A DNA stretch of 64,000 nt from Micromonospora sp. NBC_01740 (GCF_035920365.1 NZ_CP109150.1:4030001-4094000); one strand, 5' to 3'; positions 27,524 to 36,275 are shown, counted from the first letter of the stretch. Numbers and translations: made by a program. The notes: a model not told the origin generated them from the sequence alone.

Positions 27524-27973
27524 ATGGCTCTCATCTTCATCGCGCTTGTGCTGCTAGCGCTGGCTTGGCCGCTGGTGGCGGTCGGTGCCGTTGTGCTCGT
27601 GATACTTGCCGTGCTCGCCCTCAGGGGCGACCAGCTCCTGCGGGATAGGTCAAGGGCGCTGACGCGGGCGGGAGGGTTGCTGACCGTTGGGGCGGCGTTG
27701 ACGGCGATCGCCGCCTACGGTCATGGGCTGGCGGCGACCACCTTTGGGTTGATGACCGACGCCGACGACCGGTGCGCGCTGAAGCGGCCAGAGGGCTATG
27801 ACTACCGCCATGGTGCCCCGGCTGGTGGATCGCACAGCATGTGGCCGCTGCATGACACCACGTGCGGCCCCGATTTGGTGCCCGGTTTCGTCAATCCCTT
27901 GGTAGCTGGGTCGGTAGTGCTGTTCGTGGCGCTCGCGATGATCATGACCCTTATGAGGGTCAAGTCTCGTTAG
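27524..27973 (+). CDS. Small membrane protein of unknown function
   Basis: 149 aa from ATG 27524. It has two N-terminal hydrophobic helices (LIFIALVLLALAWPLVAVGAVVLVILAVLAL), a third near residues 48-70 (GGLLTVGAALTAIAAYGHGLA) and a fourth at the C-terminus (VAGSVVLFVALAMIMTLM). The loop before the last helix has two Cys (DDRCALK, HDTTCGPD) that could form an extracellular disulfide. I do not recognise a family. It stands alone in the 1.5-kb stretch between att repeats 2 and 3. Confidence 0.6.
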   Translation: MALIFIALVLLALAWPLVAVGAVVLVILAVLALRGDQLLRDRSRALTRAGGLLTVGAALTAIAAYGHGLAATTFGLMTDADDRCALKRPEGYDYRHGAPAGGSHSMWPLHDTTCGPDLVPGFVNPLVAGSVVLFVALAMIMTLMRVKSR

Positions 27974-28448
27974 CGTTTGTGACCGGCGACGTGGTGGCCG
28001 TGACGGGCCATCCACGGGCCAGTAACCGCGGCGCGCAGCGGTCATGAGCTGGCACGAACGGCATTCGGCTCTGCCGCCGGCCGCCAGGCGTTTCGGGCAT
28101 CACGACCCGTTGAGCACGCTCTTCCAAACTGACGGTGCGAGCGCCACTGGCCCGGTCTCGCCGTGCCCGTTGCGTGCCCGTTGGGATGGACGACGACGGT
28201 CAACGGCGGTCAGCTCCTGGACGTGACGGCCAGCGTGGCGAGGCAGGTCAAGCCAGGTCGCTGCCCTGCGAGTTCCGGCCGTATCCACACTTCCTAAACC
28301 GCCTGCTGCGGTCGCTGGGGCGTGTCACCGTCCCGGGGACCAAGTGGGGACCACACGGCCTGCGCGATGGTGCGCGGCACGACGTCGGCCGCACGGCCTG
28401 ATCTTGGGGATAGCGTGGGTGACGTGCGTGGACGTGTGGCGAAGCGTC
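27974..28448. other. Gene-free stretch before att repeat 3
   Basis: Open frames here are short and show no domain or ribosome site. The sequence just before 28449 does not match the arm blocks of att repeats 1 and 2, so copy 3 is a different kind of junction. Confidence 0.4.
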
Positions 28449-28491
28449 CTGGGGGTCAAGGGGTCGTCGGTTCGAATCCGGCCGTCCCGAC
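28449..28491 (+). repeat. Attachment-site repeat 3: tRNA-Pro 3' fragment
   Basis: Identical over 43 bp to the cores at 10107 and 26881, same strand. It again starts in the anticodon loop and lacks the 5' half of the tRNA. An intact integrase gene begins 118 bp downstream, so this is probably the integrase-proximal end of the element that continues to the right. Confidence 0.85.
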
Positions 28492-28514
28492 TGGTGTTCA
28501 CCAGCGGATATAGA

Positions 28515-28554
28515 AGATCATATGTGATCTTGCGGTAACGCTGGCGGTAACGGA
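28515..28554. promoter_or_regulatory. Inverted repeat and GGTAACG repeats between att 3 and the integrase gene
   Basis: AGATCATATGTGATCT (28515-28530) has 6-bp perfect arms around a 4-base centre. It is followed by GCGGTAACGCTGGCGGTAACGG, two spaced GGTAACG units. Such sites could bind the integrase, the excisionase or a repressor. GGTAACG also recurs around the mobilisation genes (38434, 40267, 40291, 40341). Confidence 0.45.
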
Positions 28555-28609
28555 GATCGCTTAACGTGGGCTGCATCCCCCGATCCCGTTACTGCGGAGG
28601 TGCAGCCCC

Positions 28610-29758
28610 GTGGCTGTCTACAGCTACCGCCTCGCCAACGGCCAGACCCGCTGGTTCTTCATCATCGACCTCCCGCCTGATGCGGAAGGTCGCCGCCGCC
28701 AGCACAAGCGGCAGGGGTTCCCCAATCAGGCTGCTGCCCTGAAGGCGGAGGACGAGGCGCGCGTCGCCTACGGGGGAGCGGACCTCGGCGCCGACGGCAG
28801 CGTTGCTGCGGAGCTGGAGAGCTGGCTCAACGAGCGCGAGCTGGACCTCCAGGAGACGACGCTCAGCAACTACCGGGACGTCATCCGCTGCTACGTGGTC
28901 CCGCACATCGGCGGGCGACAGCTCTACGCGCTCGACAAGCGTGTCCTTCATGACCTCTACAAGAAGCTCCTGAAGAGCGGCGGCAAGAACGGCGGGCCGC
29001 TGTCGCCGACCACCGTCCGCATCGTGCACCGGATCATGATGAAGGCGCTGGCCGATCTCGGGGTCAACGTCGAGGGCGTGCGGCAGCCCCGGCAGGCCGA
29101 GCGGGAGACGATGGGGCGCAAGGGCGTCTGGACGCCGGCGCAGTCGGCGAAGTTCCTCAAGCACCACGCCGACCACCGGCTGCGTGCCGCGTGGGTGCTG
29201 GCGATCGTCGTCGGTGCCAGGCGTGGGGAGCTGGCTGGTCTCAAATGGCCGCGCGTCGATCTTGATCGCGGCGTGCTGCTGTTGCACTGGCAACGCACCA
29301 CGACCAGCAACGGGGTGGTGGAGAAGGCGCCCAAGGGCAAGAGCAAGCGGGCGGTAGCGCTCGGGCCGGCCCTGGTAGCGGAACTGCTCGCCCACCGGGA
29401 GCGCCAGGTCCTGGAGAAGGCAGACGCTGGCGTCCTGTATCACGACGGTGGTTACCTGTTCTGCCGCGAGGACGGGGAGCCGTACTACCCGAAGTACTTC
29501 ACCGACCAGTGGGCGAAGGCGTGCGGGGATGCTGGGGTGCCCGTGATCGCGTTGCACGACGCGCGGCACACCTCCGCTACCACCGGCGCTGACGCCGGTG
29601 TTCCCGAGCACGTGATGCAGCGGCGGCTCGGTCACGCTGACAGCCGGACGACGCGGGAGGTCTACACCCACGTACTGCCGGAGAGCGAACGGAAGGCCGC
29701 AGAGCTCATGGAGGCAGTACTCGGCGACGCAGCGACCTGGTCGCCCCGGAATAGCTAG
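28610..29758 (+). CDS. Tyrosine recombinase (site-specific integrase), full length
   Basis: 382 aa. The N-terminal region has the arm-type binding part (SYRLANGQTRWFFIIDLPP, RRRQHKRQGFPNQAAALKAEDEA), then a SAM-like core-binding domain (about 60-170). The catalytic domain has Arg in GARRGELAGLKW, HDARHTSATTG, and RRLGHADSRTTREVYTHV with the final His and Tyr nucleophile. It starts GTG 28610 with GGAGG upstream. The size and all active-site residues are normal, so it should be active. It lies directly next to att repeat 3 and 240 bp before an excisionase gene, so it should integrate and excise the element at the tRNA-Pro site. Confidence 0.95.
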   Translation: MAVYSYRLANGQTRWFFIIDLPPDAEGRRRQHKRQGFPNQAAALKAEDEARVAYGGADLGADGSVAAELESWLNERELDLQETTLSNYRDVIRCYVVPHIGGRQLYALDKRVLHDLYKKLLKSGGKNGGPLSPTTVRIVHRIMMKALADLGVNVEGVRQPRQAERETMGRKGVWTPAQSAKFLKHHADHRLRAAWVLAIVVGARRGELAGLKWPRVDLDRGVLLLHWQRTTTSNGVVEKAPKGKSKRAVALGPALVAELLAHRERQVLEKADAGVLYHDGGYLFCREDGEPYYPKYFTDQWAKACGDAGVPVIALHDARHTSATTGADAGVPEHVMQRRLGHADSRTTREVYTHVLPESERKAAELMEAVLGDAATWSPRNS

Positions 29759-29996
29759 ACCGAAGACGCTGGGTCACGCCCGACCGCAGTACTTCTGGCT
29801 GCGGAGGTTGCCGGTGAGGGAGCCCGATGTCCGACCGCCAGCTCGGGCATCGGCACGGTAGCCAGCGGCTGTGGCCGTTGCCGTTACCCGTGGCGGTTGC
29901 TCTCACTCGGCAACGCGCCGAGTAACCGGATGATCGCATCGTGAGGGCTGACGCCGGTATCGGCGTGCTCACGACCTCAGGGGAGGGCGGCGGACA

Positions 29997-30242
29997 ATGT
30001 CAACGACCACAACTGGCGGACGCAAGCCGGGCCAGGCGCTAAACCAGGTCTGGACGATCGAGGCGGTGCGGGAGCTCGGCGTCACCACCGACGTGGAGAC
30101 CGCCGGAGCGATCCTGGGAATCGGGCGCACCAAGGCCTACGAGCTGGCCAAAACCAACAAATTCCCGGTACGCCTTCTGCGCGTCGGCCGGCGGTACCTC
30201 GTGCCCGTACCGGCGATCCTCAAGCTGCTTGCCATCGAGTAG
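29997..30242 (+). CDS. Excisionase-like helix-turn-helix protein
   Basis: 81 aa, ATG 29997 after GGGGAGGG. A MerR/Xis-type winged helix is seen in TAGAILGIGRTKAYELAKTNKFPVRLLRVGRRYLVPVPAILKLL, the usual signature of small DNA-bending excisionases. It sits downstream of the integrase gene in the same direction. It should steer the recombinase towards excision. Unlike many actinobacterial elements there is no replication initiator beside it. Confidence 0.85.
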   Translation: MSTTTTGGRKPGQALNQVWTIEAVRELGVTTDVETAGAILGIGRTKAYELAKTNKFPVRLLRVGRRYLVPVPAILKLLAIE

Positions 30243-30321
30243 CTGACCTGCCGCTAGCCAGGCTCAGAACTTGAGACAGGGAAGCCCGGGACTGACCGGG
30301 CTGGTGGCCGACAGAACAAAG

Positions 30322-30362
30322 GACCGACGGCGCGCACGGTGTGAGCCGGCGCGCCGTCGGTC
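30322..30362. terminator. Strong bidirectional hairpin terminator
   Basis: A perfect 14-bp stem, GACCGACGGCGCGC with GCGCGCCGTCGGTC, surrounds a 13-base loop. It lies between the rightward excisionase gene and the leftward AbiEii gene and can serve both. Confidence 0.8.
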
Positions 30363-30436
30363 AGCCGTGTGAGTCGTTACGGTCAGGGCGCTGGGACAGC
30401 GCCAAAGAACTCCTGCAGCCCGGTGCGCCCGATCGA

Positions 30437-31090
30437 TCAGCGGGGCCAGGCTGCGAAGCGTCGCCGTAGCTGTACCACGTCGGCGCGAGTGAGCTGGTAC
30501 GGCACGAATGCCTCGTCGGGCATCCTGTCCAGGCGCCGACCCACCACTGGAACGTCCTCTGCCTCAAGTCCGGGGTCAACGCGGCGGGCCATGGCCAGCA
30601 GCTGGGCCGGCGTGTACCGGTCGAGCACTGCGGCCACATCGACGTAGTCACGCTCGCGGGCGCGTCCCACGAGCGCGGTGACTTTCCAGGCCAGCAGGTC
30701 AGCCAGGTCCATGACCGGGCCGACATCCATCACCACCGGAGCATGGAGCCGCGCCTGACAGGACAGGCTCAGCCGGACCATCTTGTTGCTCCGTTGAATC
30801 TCCCATTCCGTCATGTGGTCGTCAAAGCCGTAGATTACTGCCGACAGCTCGCTGTCGTCGGCGACCCGTGATACCTGGAAACCAGCTTCGAGCAACGCCG
30901 TCTCCACGGCCTCGGTCGCTGCGGCGACTCCGTCGGCGCGGTCGGTGAAGGCGTCGACGTCCTCGGTCGGCCGGTCGACGACTCCGTGCAGGAGCAAGGC
31001 CAGTCCACCGCCCAGGGCCAGCCCGTGCTGCTTGGCTACGGAGAGCGCGACCCGCGCGACCTCGACGTGCTCTGGGTCAGGGTGAGGCAT
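30437..31090 (-). CDS. AbiEii-like nucleotidyltransferase (toxin candidate)
   Basis: 217 aa from ATG 31090. The N-terminal part has the nucleotidyltransferase G-G-x-A-L motif (HGLALGGGLALLLHGVVDRPTEDVDAF), where the D-V-D supplies the metal-binding acids. The K of LADLLAWKVTALVGRARERDYVDVAAVL matches the conserved 'K..AL..R...RD..D' stretch of AbiEii/AbiGii-type proteins. Such enzymes add nucleotides to a target such as tRNA and stop growth, for example in abortive infection. The start overlaps the stop of the upstream 116-aa gene as TGATG, so the two are translationally coupled like a toxin-antitoxin pair. The exact substrate is unknown. Confidence 0.8.
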   Translation of the reverse strand: MPHPDPEHVEVARVALSVAKQHGLALGGGLALLLHGVVDRPTEDVDAFTDRADGVAAATEAVETALLEAGFQVSRVADDSELSAVIYGFDDHMTEWEIQRSNKMVRLSLSCQARLHAPVVMDVGPVMDLADLLAWKVTALVGRARERDYVDVAAVLDRYTPAQLLAMARRVDPGLEAEDVPVVGRRLDRMPDEAFVPYQLTRADVVQLRRRFAAWPR

Positions 31091-31440
31091 CAGGCTGCGG
31101 CCGAAACCTGGCGCAGCACCGCATGCCGGTCCTCCCACGCGTGGCGCACACCCCGCGGCAGGTAGAGGTCGTTCCATACCCGGACCAAGGTCGGACCGTC
31201 GAGCCAGGTGCAGAGTTCATCAACCCGCACCGCTTCAGTCAGCACGATCTCGTACAGGGCGTTGCGCGCCCACTCCTGGTCCAGGTTGACGCTGCGGTCT
31301 GGCCGCCAGAGCAGCCGGTGTGGCAGCTCCACGACACCACTGGTCGGTCCGTGCAGGGCGGCAAGATCGTCTACGACCACGGCGGATCGGCCCGGCCGGG
31401 CTAGATACCGCCGGGCGGAACGGGTCGAATTGGCGCCCAT
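31090..31440 (-). CDS. Partner of the AbiEii-like protein (antitoxin candidate)
   Basis: 116 aa. It has a basic N-terminus (STRSARRYLARPGRSA), a middle with LPHRLLWRPDRSVNLDQEW, and a helical C-terminus (LDGPTLVRVWNDLYLPRGVRHAWEDRHAVL). It contains no canonical AbiEi winged-helix region that I can see. The TGATG overlap with the nucleotidyltransferase gene and the common direction suggest they act together. The last residues (PRGVRHAWEDRH) resemble partners I associate with AbiEii genes in actinobacteria, which is memory rather than proof. Confidence 0.6.
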   Translation of the reverse strand: MGANSTRSARRYLARPGRSAVVVDDLAALHGPTSGVVELPHRLLWRPDRSVNLDQEWARNALYEIVLTEAVRVDELCTWLDGPTLVRVWNDLYLPRGVRHAWEDRHAVLRQVSAAA

Positions 31441-31914
31441 GCGTCGAGGGTAGCGCCTCGAACGGGTAAAGGCGGGATGCTGCCGATGCCAACTGGGACG
31501 CCCATCAACGGCGGTCGGTCATTGGCTCGACCTCGGCTCGTTGGCATCGCGACCGCCGCCACGGCGCCGACTCGCTAATCATGGCCGCGCAGCCTCTGCT
31601 ACAGGGGCAGCGAGGGGCCGGTCAGCCAGCGCTGCTACGGCCCGCCGCAAACTGCCGCACGTCAGCGCTGCCGTGGCACCGCGACCGTTTGATCAGCGCG
31701 GCGCCCGTGTCGCCGGGCATGGTCTCGTGCGATCAGGACCACGTGACCTTCCCGCCACGGCTGCGCTGTCCGGTCGGGCTGGACATGGCCAACCACCACC
31801 CTGCCGGGTGTGCTCGACCGCGCCTGGTCGAGATTGGCGGCCAATGGCCATATCTTGCTCCCTGTCGCGGGCCATTCCGGTTCGCCGGCCGCTGCGGACC
31901 CAGATGTCCCGTCC
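31441..31914. other. Gene-free stretch next to a Tn7-like end
   Basis: No convincing coding frame. The palindromic pair GATGCCAACTGGGACG (about 31485) and CGTTGGCATCGCGACC (about 31537) may be part of an old transposon end. Confidence 0.35.
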
Positions 31915-31994
31915 GCGTTGAGTTGGCACCGTCCGGTATGACTTGGCACGAGGTTGGCACTGTCCGGGTTGAGGTGGCACGTCCGGTACGGTGC
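31915..31994 (+). repeat. Tn7-like transposon end with clustered binding-site repeats
   Basis: Four TTGGCAC/GTGGCAC units lie at 31923, 31943, 31954 and 31974, interleaved with GTCCGG units at 31931, 31962 and 31981. Clusters of short repeats of this kind are the TnsB-binding ends of Tn7-like elements. The last 33 bp (31962-31994, from GTCCGGGTTGAGG to TACGGTGC) are repeated exactly at 32764-32796, directly before the tnsA-like gene. Confidence 0.6.
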
Positions 31995-32101
31995 TGTCCG
32001 GTCTCAGCGAGGTTTGAGGGTTCTCGGCGAGTTGACAGGCTTCCCGATGAGTGTGCGTGTATTTGGTCTCGACCGGCAGTCAGCTGTGTGCCGATCGGGC
32101 A

Positions 32102-32716
32102 CTACGGCGCGGCGACTGTTGCGGCAATGGCCGCGTACTTGCGGTCCGGGCGGTCCGGGGACTGCTGCTGCAAGCGCTGAAGTTCGGTGAAACCAGCCTT
32201 TGCCAGGCGGGCAGAGAATGTGTCTACGGGCCAGCGGTATGCCGTGTGGACCTTGTGGTCGAACGCGGCCACATCGTCGTCGCTGTCGAAGAAGCCGATC
32301 ACCAGGTTCCCGGAAGGAGGCAGCATCCGGCGGAACTCGGCGAGTACCGCATCCAGCTCCGATGGCGGTAGGTGGATGGTCGAGTACCAGGAGAGGATGC
32401 CGGCCACCGAGTGGTCGGGAAGGTCCAGGTCCGTCATTGATCCGAGCTGGAACGCCGGCCCGGGAAAGTGGGTCCGGGCGTAGCCGATGAACTCAGGTAC
32501 CAAGTCGACGCCGGTCACGTTGGCGCCGAGCGAATGCAGGTAGGCGCTCCAATGCCCGGGGCCGCAACCGAGATCGAGCACGGCGCCGTCCAAGCCGACG
32601 AGGTGGTCTCGGACAAGGGCCGTGTCATCCACGTGGGCCTGCCAGTCACCATCGAACAGGGCGATGTACTGCTCGGACATGTGCGAGTAGGCGTCGCGGA
32701 CCGGCTGGTTGCTCAC
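32102..32716 (-). CDS. Class I SAM-dependent methyltransferase
   Basis: 204 aa. Motif I is VLDLGCGPGHWSAYLHSLG (about residues 46-64), followed by GVDLVPEFIGYAR (motif II acid), a DLPDHSVAGILSWYSTIHL motif IV-like strand, and RMLPPSGNLVIGFFDS. The rest is the small-molecule type seen in UbiE-like enzymes; the substrate cannot be told. The gene lies alone between two 33-bp direct repeats of a Tn7-like end, which makes it look like transposon cargo, opposite in strand to the tns-like genes. Confidence 0.85.
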   Translation of the reverse strand: MSNQPVRDAYSHMSEQYIALFDGDWQAHVDDTALVRDHLVGLDGAVLDLGCGPGHWSAYLHSLGANVTGVDLVPEFIGYARTHFPGPAFQLGSMTDLDLPDHSVAGILSWYSTIHLPPSELDAVLAEFRRMLPPSGNLVIGFFDSDDDVAAFDHKVHTAYRWPVDTFSARLAKAGFTELQRLQQQSPDRPDRKYAAIAATVAAP

Positions 32717-32763
32717 GGCGCCACTCTAAAGTCTGCCCGCGTTCCGCCCCGAACCCAGTATGC

Positions 32764-32796
32764 GTCCGGGTTGAGGTGGCACGTCCGGTACGGTGC
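32764..32796 (+). repeat. Second copy of the 33-bp Tn7-like end repeat
   Basis: Identical to 31962-31994. It lies just before the start of the tnsA-like reading frame. The two copies enclose 769 bp with the methyltransferase gene, consistent with cargo capture or an internal duplication of the end. Confidence 0.7.
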
Positions 32797-32800
32797 CGGG

Positions 32801-33552
32801 GTGCTGCGCGCGGTGCCGGGCCTGGGTGGGCCGCTGACGGCTGAGTTCGAGGTGGGCTACGTCGGCGCCGAGGGATCGGAGGTCCGCACCTCCTTGATCG
32901 ACTCGGCGGGGGGCTGTTCGAGCTGGTCAAGCCGGTACGCGGCTTCCCGTCGTACAAGCGGCAGCGCAACTTCCCGGGCTTGTGGTGGTCGTCGACGACC
33001 GGCGCTCACGTCGGGTACGAGTCGTGGCTGGAGCGCGATCACCTGATGCTGCTCGACTTCGACCCGGCGGTGGCCGGGATCGCGTCGCAGCCGTTCTGGC
33101 TGTTCTGGGACGACGAGGCTTCCGGCCGGCGCCGTTCGCACGCGCCGGACTACTTCGCCCGGCTGGCCGACGGGCGGGGCCTGGTGGTGGACTGCCGACC
33201 AGTCGACCGGATCAAGCCGCGTGACGCCGCGGCGTTCGCCGTGACTGGCCGGGCGTGTGAGCTGGTCGGATGGGAGTATCGGCTGGTCGGCGCGCCGGAG
33301 CTGGTGATGGTGCGCAATGTGCGCTGGCTGGCCGGTTACCGGCATCCGCGGTACCGGCTGCCGGCGGTGGGCGCGGCGTTGCGGGAGGTGTTCGCCGAGC
33401 CCGCGCAGTTGATGGACGGTGCTGGCGCGGCGGGTGAGCCGATCGCGGTCCTGCCGGTGTTGTTCCACCTGCTGTGGTGCGGTGAGCTGGCCTGTGACCT
33501 CGGGGTACGGCTGCACGAGGCGACCATCGTGACCACGGCCGGGGCCTGCTGA
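32801..33552 (+). pseudogene. TnsA-like transposase endonuclease subunit, frameshifted
   Basis: The frame starting near GTG 32801 gives VLRAVPGLGGPLTAEFEVGY and EVRTSLIDSAGG. It then breaks at a run of six G (32908-32913) and continues one frame back as LFELVKPVRGFPSYKRQRNFPGLWWSS and the rest. The body matches TnsA-like nucleases: YESWLERDHLMLLDFDP with the catalytic Glu, then HAPDYFARLADGRGLVVDCRP with the catalytic Asp and a basic residue. TnsA cuts the 5' strands of the transposon. It overlaps the tnsB-like gene by one base (TGATG). The single-base fault sits in a homopolymer, so a sequencing error is possible. Confidence 0.7.
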
Positions 33553-35590
33553 TGGGCGCGGGCAAGTTGCCGGTGCTGCGTGTCGGGGAGTGGGTGCGTT
33601 TCGACGGCGACGAGCACCAGGTGGTGGCGCTGGCCGGCACGTCGGTGCGGCTGCGCTCGCGGGGTGGGGTTGCGCAGGTGGTGCTGCTGGCGTTCCTGCT
33701 CGCCGCCGCGGACTTCGAGCTGCTCGACGAGCAGCAGGCGGTGCCGGCGGTGGAACCGCTGGGGCTGCTGGAGACCCTGCCGCACGAGGTGCTCGAGCGG
33801 GCCCGGCGCTGGGAGCGGCACCTCGTCGAGGTGGTCACCGGCCGGGCACCGGAAGCGCCGGAGGGCGCTGGGCCGCGGCCGGGTTACGACCCGGCGGCGA
33901 GCACGCTGAAGGACCGCGACGCGGCCAAGGCCGTCGAGCTGAGCGCCGCCGGGCAGCCGACCTCGGCGCGGACGGTGACGCGGATGCGGCTGCGCTACGC
34001 CGAGCAGGGCCTGTGGGGGCTGGTCGACCAGCGATACACCCGCGGCAGCGACCCGGTCGGCCGGGCCGACGAGCGGCTGGTCACGGCGATCCGCGCCGAA
34101 CTGGACGCGCAGACGCACGCCTCGACGGGCACCCGCGGGCGCCTGATGCGACGGGTGCGCACCGCGCTGGACGCCGAGCACGGGCCCGGGGTGGTGCCGA
34201 TTCCGGGTCGCAGCGCGTTCTACGAGCTGGTCGGCGTGCTGGCCGGCGGGCGGCACTCGTTCGGCGCGGCGACCACGCGCCGGTCCCTGGCCAACCGGCC
34301 GGTTGCGCCGTTCACCCCGACGTTCGCCACCGGCCCGGTGAGCTGGTGCAGATCGACTCCACGCCGCTGGACGTGATGGTGCTGCTGGACTCCGGCGTCC
34401 CCGGCCGCCCCGAGCTGACGATGGTCGTCGACGTGGCCACCCGCACCATCGCCGCGGCGGTGCTGCGCCCGGCCGGCACCAAGGCCGTCGACGCCGCGTT
34501 GCTGCTGGCCCGCACGCTGGTCCCTGAGCCGATGCGGCCCGGCTGGTCGGCCGCGCTGCGCATGTCCGCCTCCCGGCTGCCGCACACGCGGCTGCTCGAC
34601 ATCGACGCCCGGCTGGAGACCGCCGCGGCCAAGCCGGTGATCGTCCCGGAGACGATCGTCATCGACCACGGCCGGGTGTTCGTCTCCGAGGTGTTCACCC
34701 GCGCTTGCGACCGGCTGGGCATCTCTATCCAGCCGGCCCGCAAGGGCACCCCGACCGACAAGCCGCTGGTCGAGCGGCAGTTCTCCTCTATCGCCAGCCT
34801 GTTCTGCCAGCACGTCGCCGGCTACACCGGCGGCAACGTCACCCGCCGCGGCGACCGGATCACCGACGAGCCGCTCTGGAGCCTGCCCGAGCTGCAAGAC
34901 CTGCTCGACGAGTGGATCGTCGCCGGGTGGCAGCACCGGCCCCATGACGGGCTCCGCGACCCGCACGCGCCGCGCCGGGCGTTCAGCCCGAACGACGCCT
35001 ACGCCGCGATGGTCGCCGTGTCCGGCTACCTGCCCCTGACGCTGTCCGGGACCGACTACCTGGAGCTGCTGCCGGTGCACTGGCGCCACGTCAACGAGTA
35101 CGGCATCACCATCGACCACCGCACCTACGACGACGACGCCCTGCCCCACAGCGAACGCTCCACCGTCGCTGAGCAGGGCGGGCGCTGGGAAGTGCACTAC
35201 GACCCCTACGACCTGTCCCACGTCTATGTCCGCACCCCGGCCGGCTGGATCACCGCGGCCTGGACGCACCTGCCGATGGTCAGCGCGCCGTTCGCCGACT
35301 TCACCTGGCGCCACGCCCGCCGGATGGCCGCCGCCCGCGGCCTGCCCGACGACAACGAGACCGAGGTCGCCCGGGTCCTCGACGAGCTGCTCACCCGCGC
35401 CGGCAACGGGCCGCCGAACAAGGCCACGGCCCGCGTCGCGGCCCGCACCCGGGCGGCACGCCGCCGGGTGCTGCCCGAGGCGCAGGTCATCGACCTGCCC
35501 ACGCCCGCACCCGCACCCGGCGCCGGGCCGGCGCCGGTGGAGCCGTTCGGGCTGTTCGACGTCGACGCCGAAGCCGAGCGCTGGCTATGA
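33552..35590 (+). pseudogene. TnsB/Mu-type DDE transposase, frameshifted
   Basis: The first part (33552 to about 34336) reads as DNA-binding helix-turn-helix domains (KDRDAAKAVELSAAGQPTSARTVTRMRLRYAEQG). The frame is then lost at GCCACCGGCCCGGTGAG and resumes one frame back with GELVQIDSTPLDVMVLLDSG, the first catalytic Asp. VIDHGRVFVSEVF has the second Asp, and KGTPTDKPLVERQFSSI the Glu. A Mu-type C-terminal beta barrel follows (YLELLPVHWRHVNEYGITIDHRTYD). The total size of about 680 aa is normal for actinobacterial TnsB-like proteins paired with TnsA. One missing base disables it unless it is a read error; no slippery site is present. Confidence 0.8.
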
Positions 35591-35783
35591 CCCGGCGCAG
35601 GGCCACAGTCCCGGCTCCCGTCTCGGTGCGCCTCCGCCGCAAACGTCCCTTCCGATTGAGAGGCAAAGGCCCCGCCCCGATGGAGCACCTGAGCCAGCCC
35701 GACCAGGCCAAGCAGGTCCTGGCCGACGAGCCGTTGACCACCAAGGAGGGCTGGGCGCGGTTCGTGGACCGCCGGCCCACCAG
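35587..35783 (+). pseudogene. Start of a TnsC/TniB-like ATPase gene, truncated
   Basis: ATG 35587 overlaps the tnsB-like stop. The frame gives RGKGPAPMEHLSQPDQAKQVL and TTKEGWARFVDRRP, like the N-terminus of ATPase subunits that follow TnsB in such operons. After about 35783 the sequence changes character and no Walker motifs follow, so the ATPase domain has been deleted. This confirms that the Tn7-like module is a remnant. Confidence 0.55.
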
Positions 35784-35840
35784 AGGGGCGTTAACCGGCC
35801 AGGCGTCACGATCACGCCTCAGTCGCCTTCCTAGATCGTA

Positions 35841-35872
35841 TGTCGCAGGTTCGAACCCGCCCGTGGGCACCA
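35841..35872 (+). other. tRNA-like 3' fragment
   Basis: TGTCGCAGGTTCGAACCCGC followed by CCGTGGGCACCA resembles a T-arm (GGTTCGAACCC) and an acceptor end with CCA. No anticodon or D-arm is found upstream and the T-stem pairs poorly. It may be a target-site or att scar at the far end of the Tn7-like remnant. Confidence 0.35.
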
Positions 35873-35915
35873 GGTCACCGCCGATCCGCGACCGCTGTCC
35901 CGCCCTTCAGCGGTG

Positions 35916-36275
35916 TCACGCTGCCTGCCGCGACCGCCTCAGCCGGCTCAGGTCGACGCCGTAGGCGAGCGCGATGGTGAAGGTCAGCGCCGCGCCGGCC
36001 CAGGCGGCCCACCAGAACAGGAAGCCGCGCAGGTCGAGTCCATTGCCGTTGGCGAGCATCGGGTCGTACGGCGGAGGAAACAGCCGGTGGAAAGCAGGAC
36101 CGCCGAAGAGGAAGATTGCCCCGGACACGATCATGCCGCTGGCCACGAAGCGCCGCAGGGACCGCCTGCCAAACTCTCGCTGCCGCCGGATCAGGTTGGC
36201 GACCAGGCTCAGGCCGATTGGTCCGCCGAGGACGAGAGCCCCGCAACCGATGAGCGTCGCTGTCCCGTACGTCAC
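35916..36275 (-). CDS. Small membrane protein of unknown function
   Basis: 119 aa, GTG start at 36275. Three hydrophobic segments are visible: GTATLIGCGALVLGGPIGLSLVANL at the N-terminus, SGMIVSGAIFLFGG in the middle, and FLFWWAAWAGAALTFTIALAYG near the C-terminus. The ends are Arg-rich (RRQREFGRRSLRR, DLSRLRRSRQ) and likely cytoplasmic. No family is recognised. It stands alone between the Tn7-like remnant and the next leftward genes. Confidence 0.6.
   Translation of the reverse strand: MTYGTATLIGCGALVLGGPIGLSLVANLIRRQREFGRRSLRRFVASGMIVSGAIFLFGGPAFHRLFPPPYDPMLANGNGLDLRGFLFWWAAWAGAALTFTIALAYGVDLSRLRRSRQAA

Noticed and set aside
26881..28491. tRNA-Pro fragments as functional tRNA genes
   Set aside because: All copies begin in the anticodon loop; no D-arm or matching 5' acceptor strand precedes any of them.
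34325..34345. Programmed -1 frameshift in the tnsB-like gene
   Set aside because: There is no slippery heptamer or obvious downstream structure; a simple one-base loss explains it better.
34220..35314. 364-codon minus-strand open frame
   Set aside because: It is antisense to the DDE core of the TnsB-like gene; no domain is seen.
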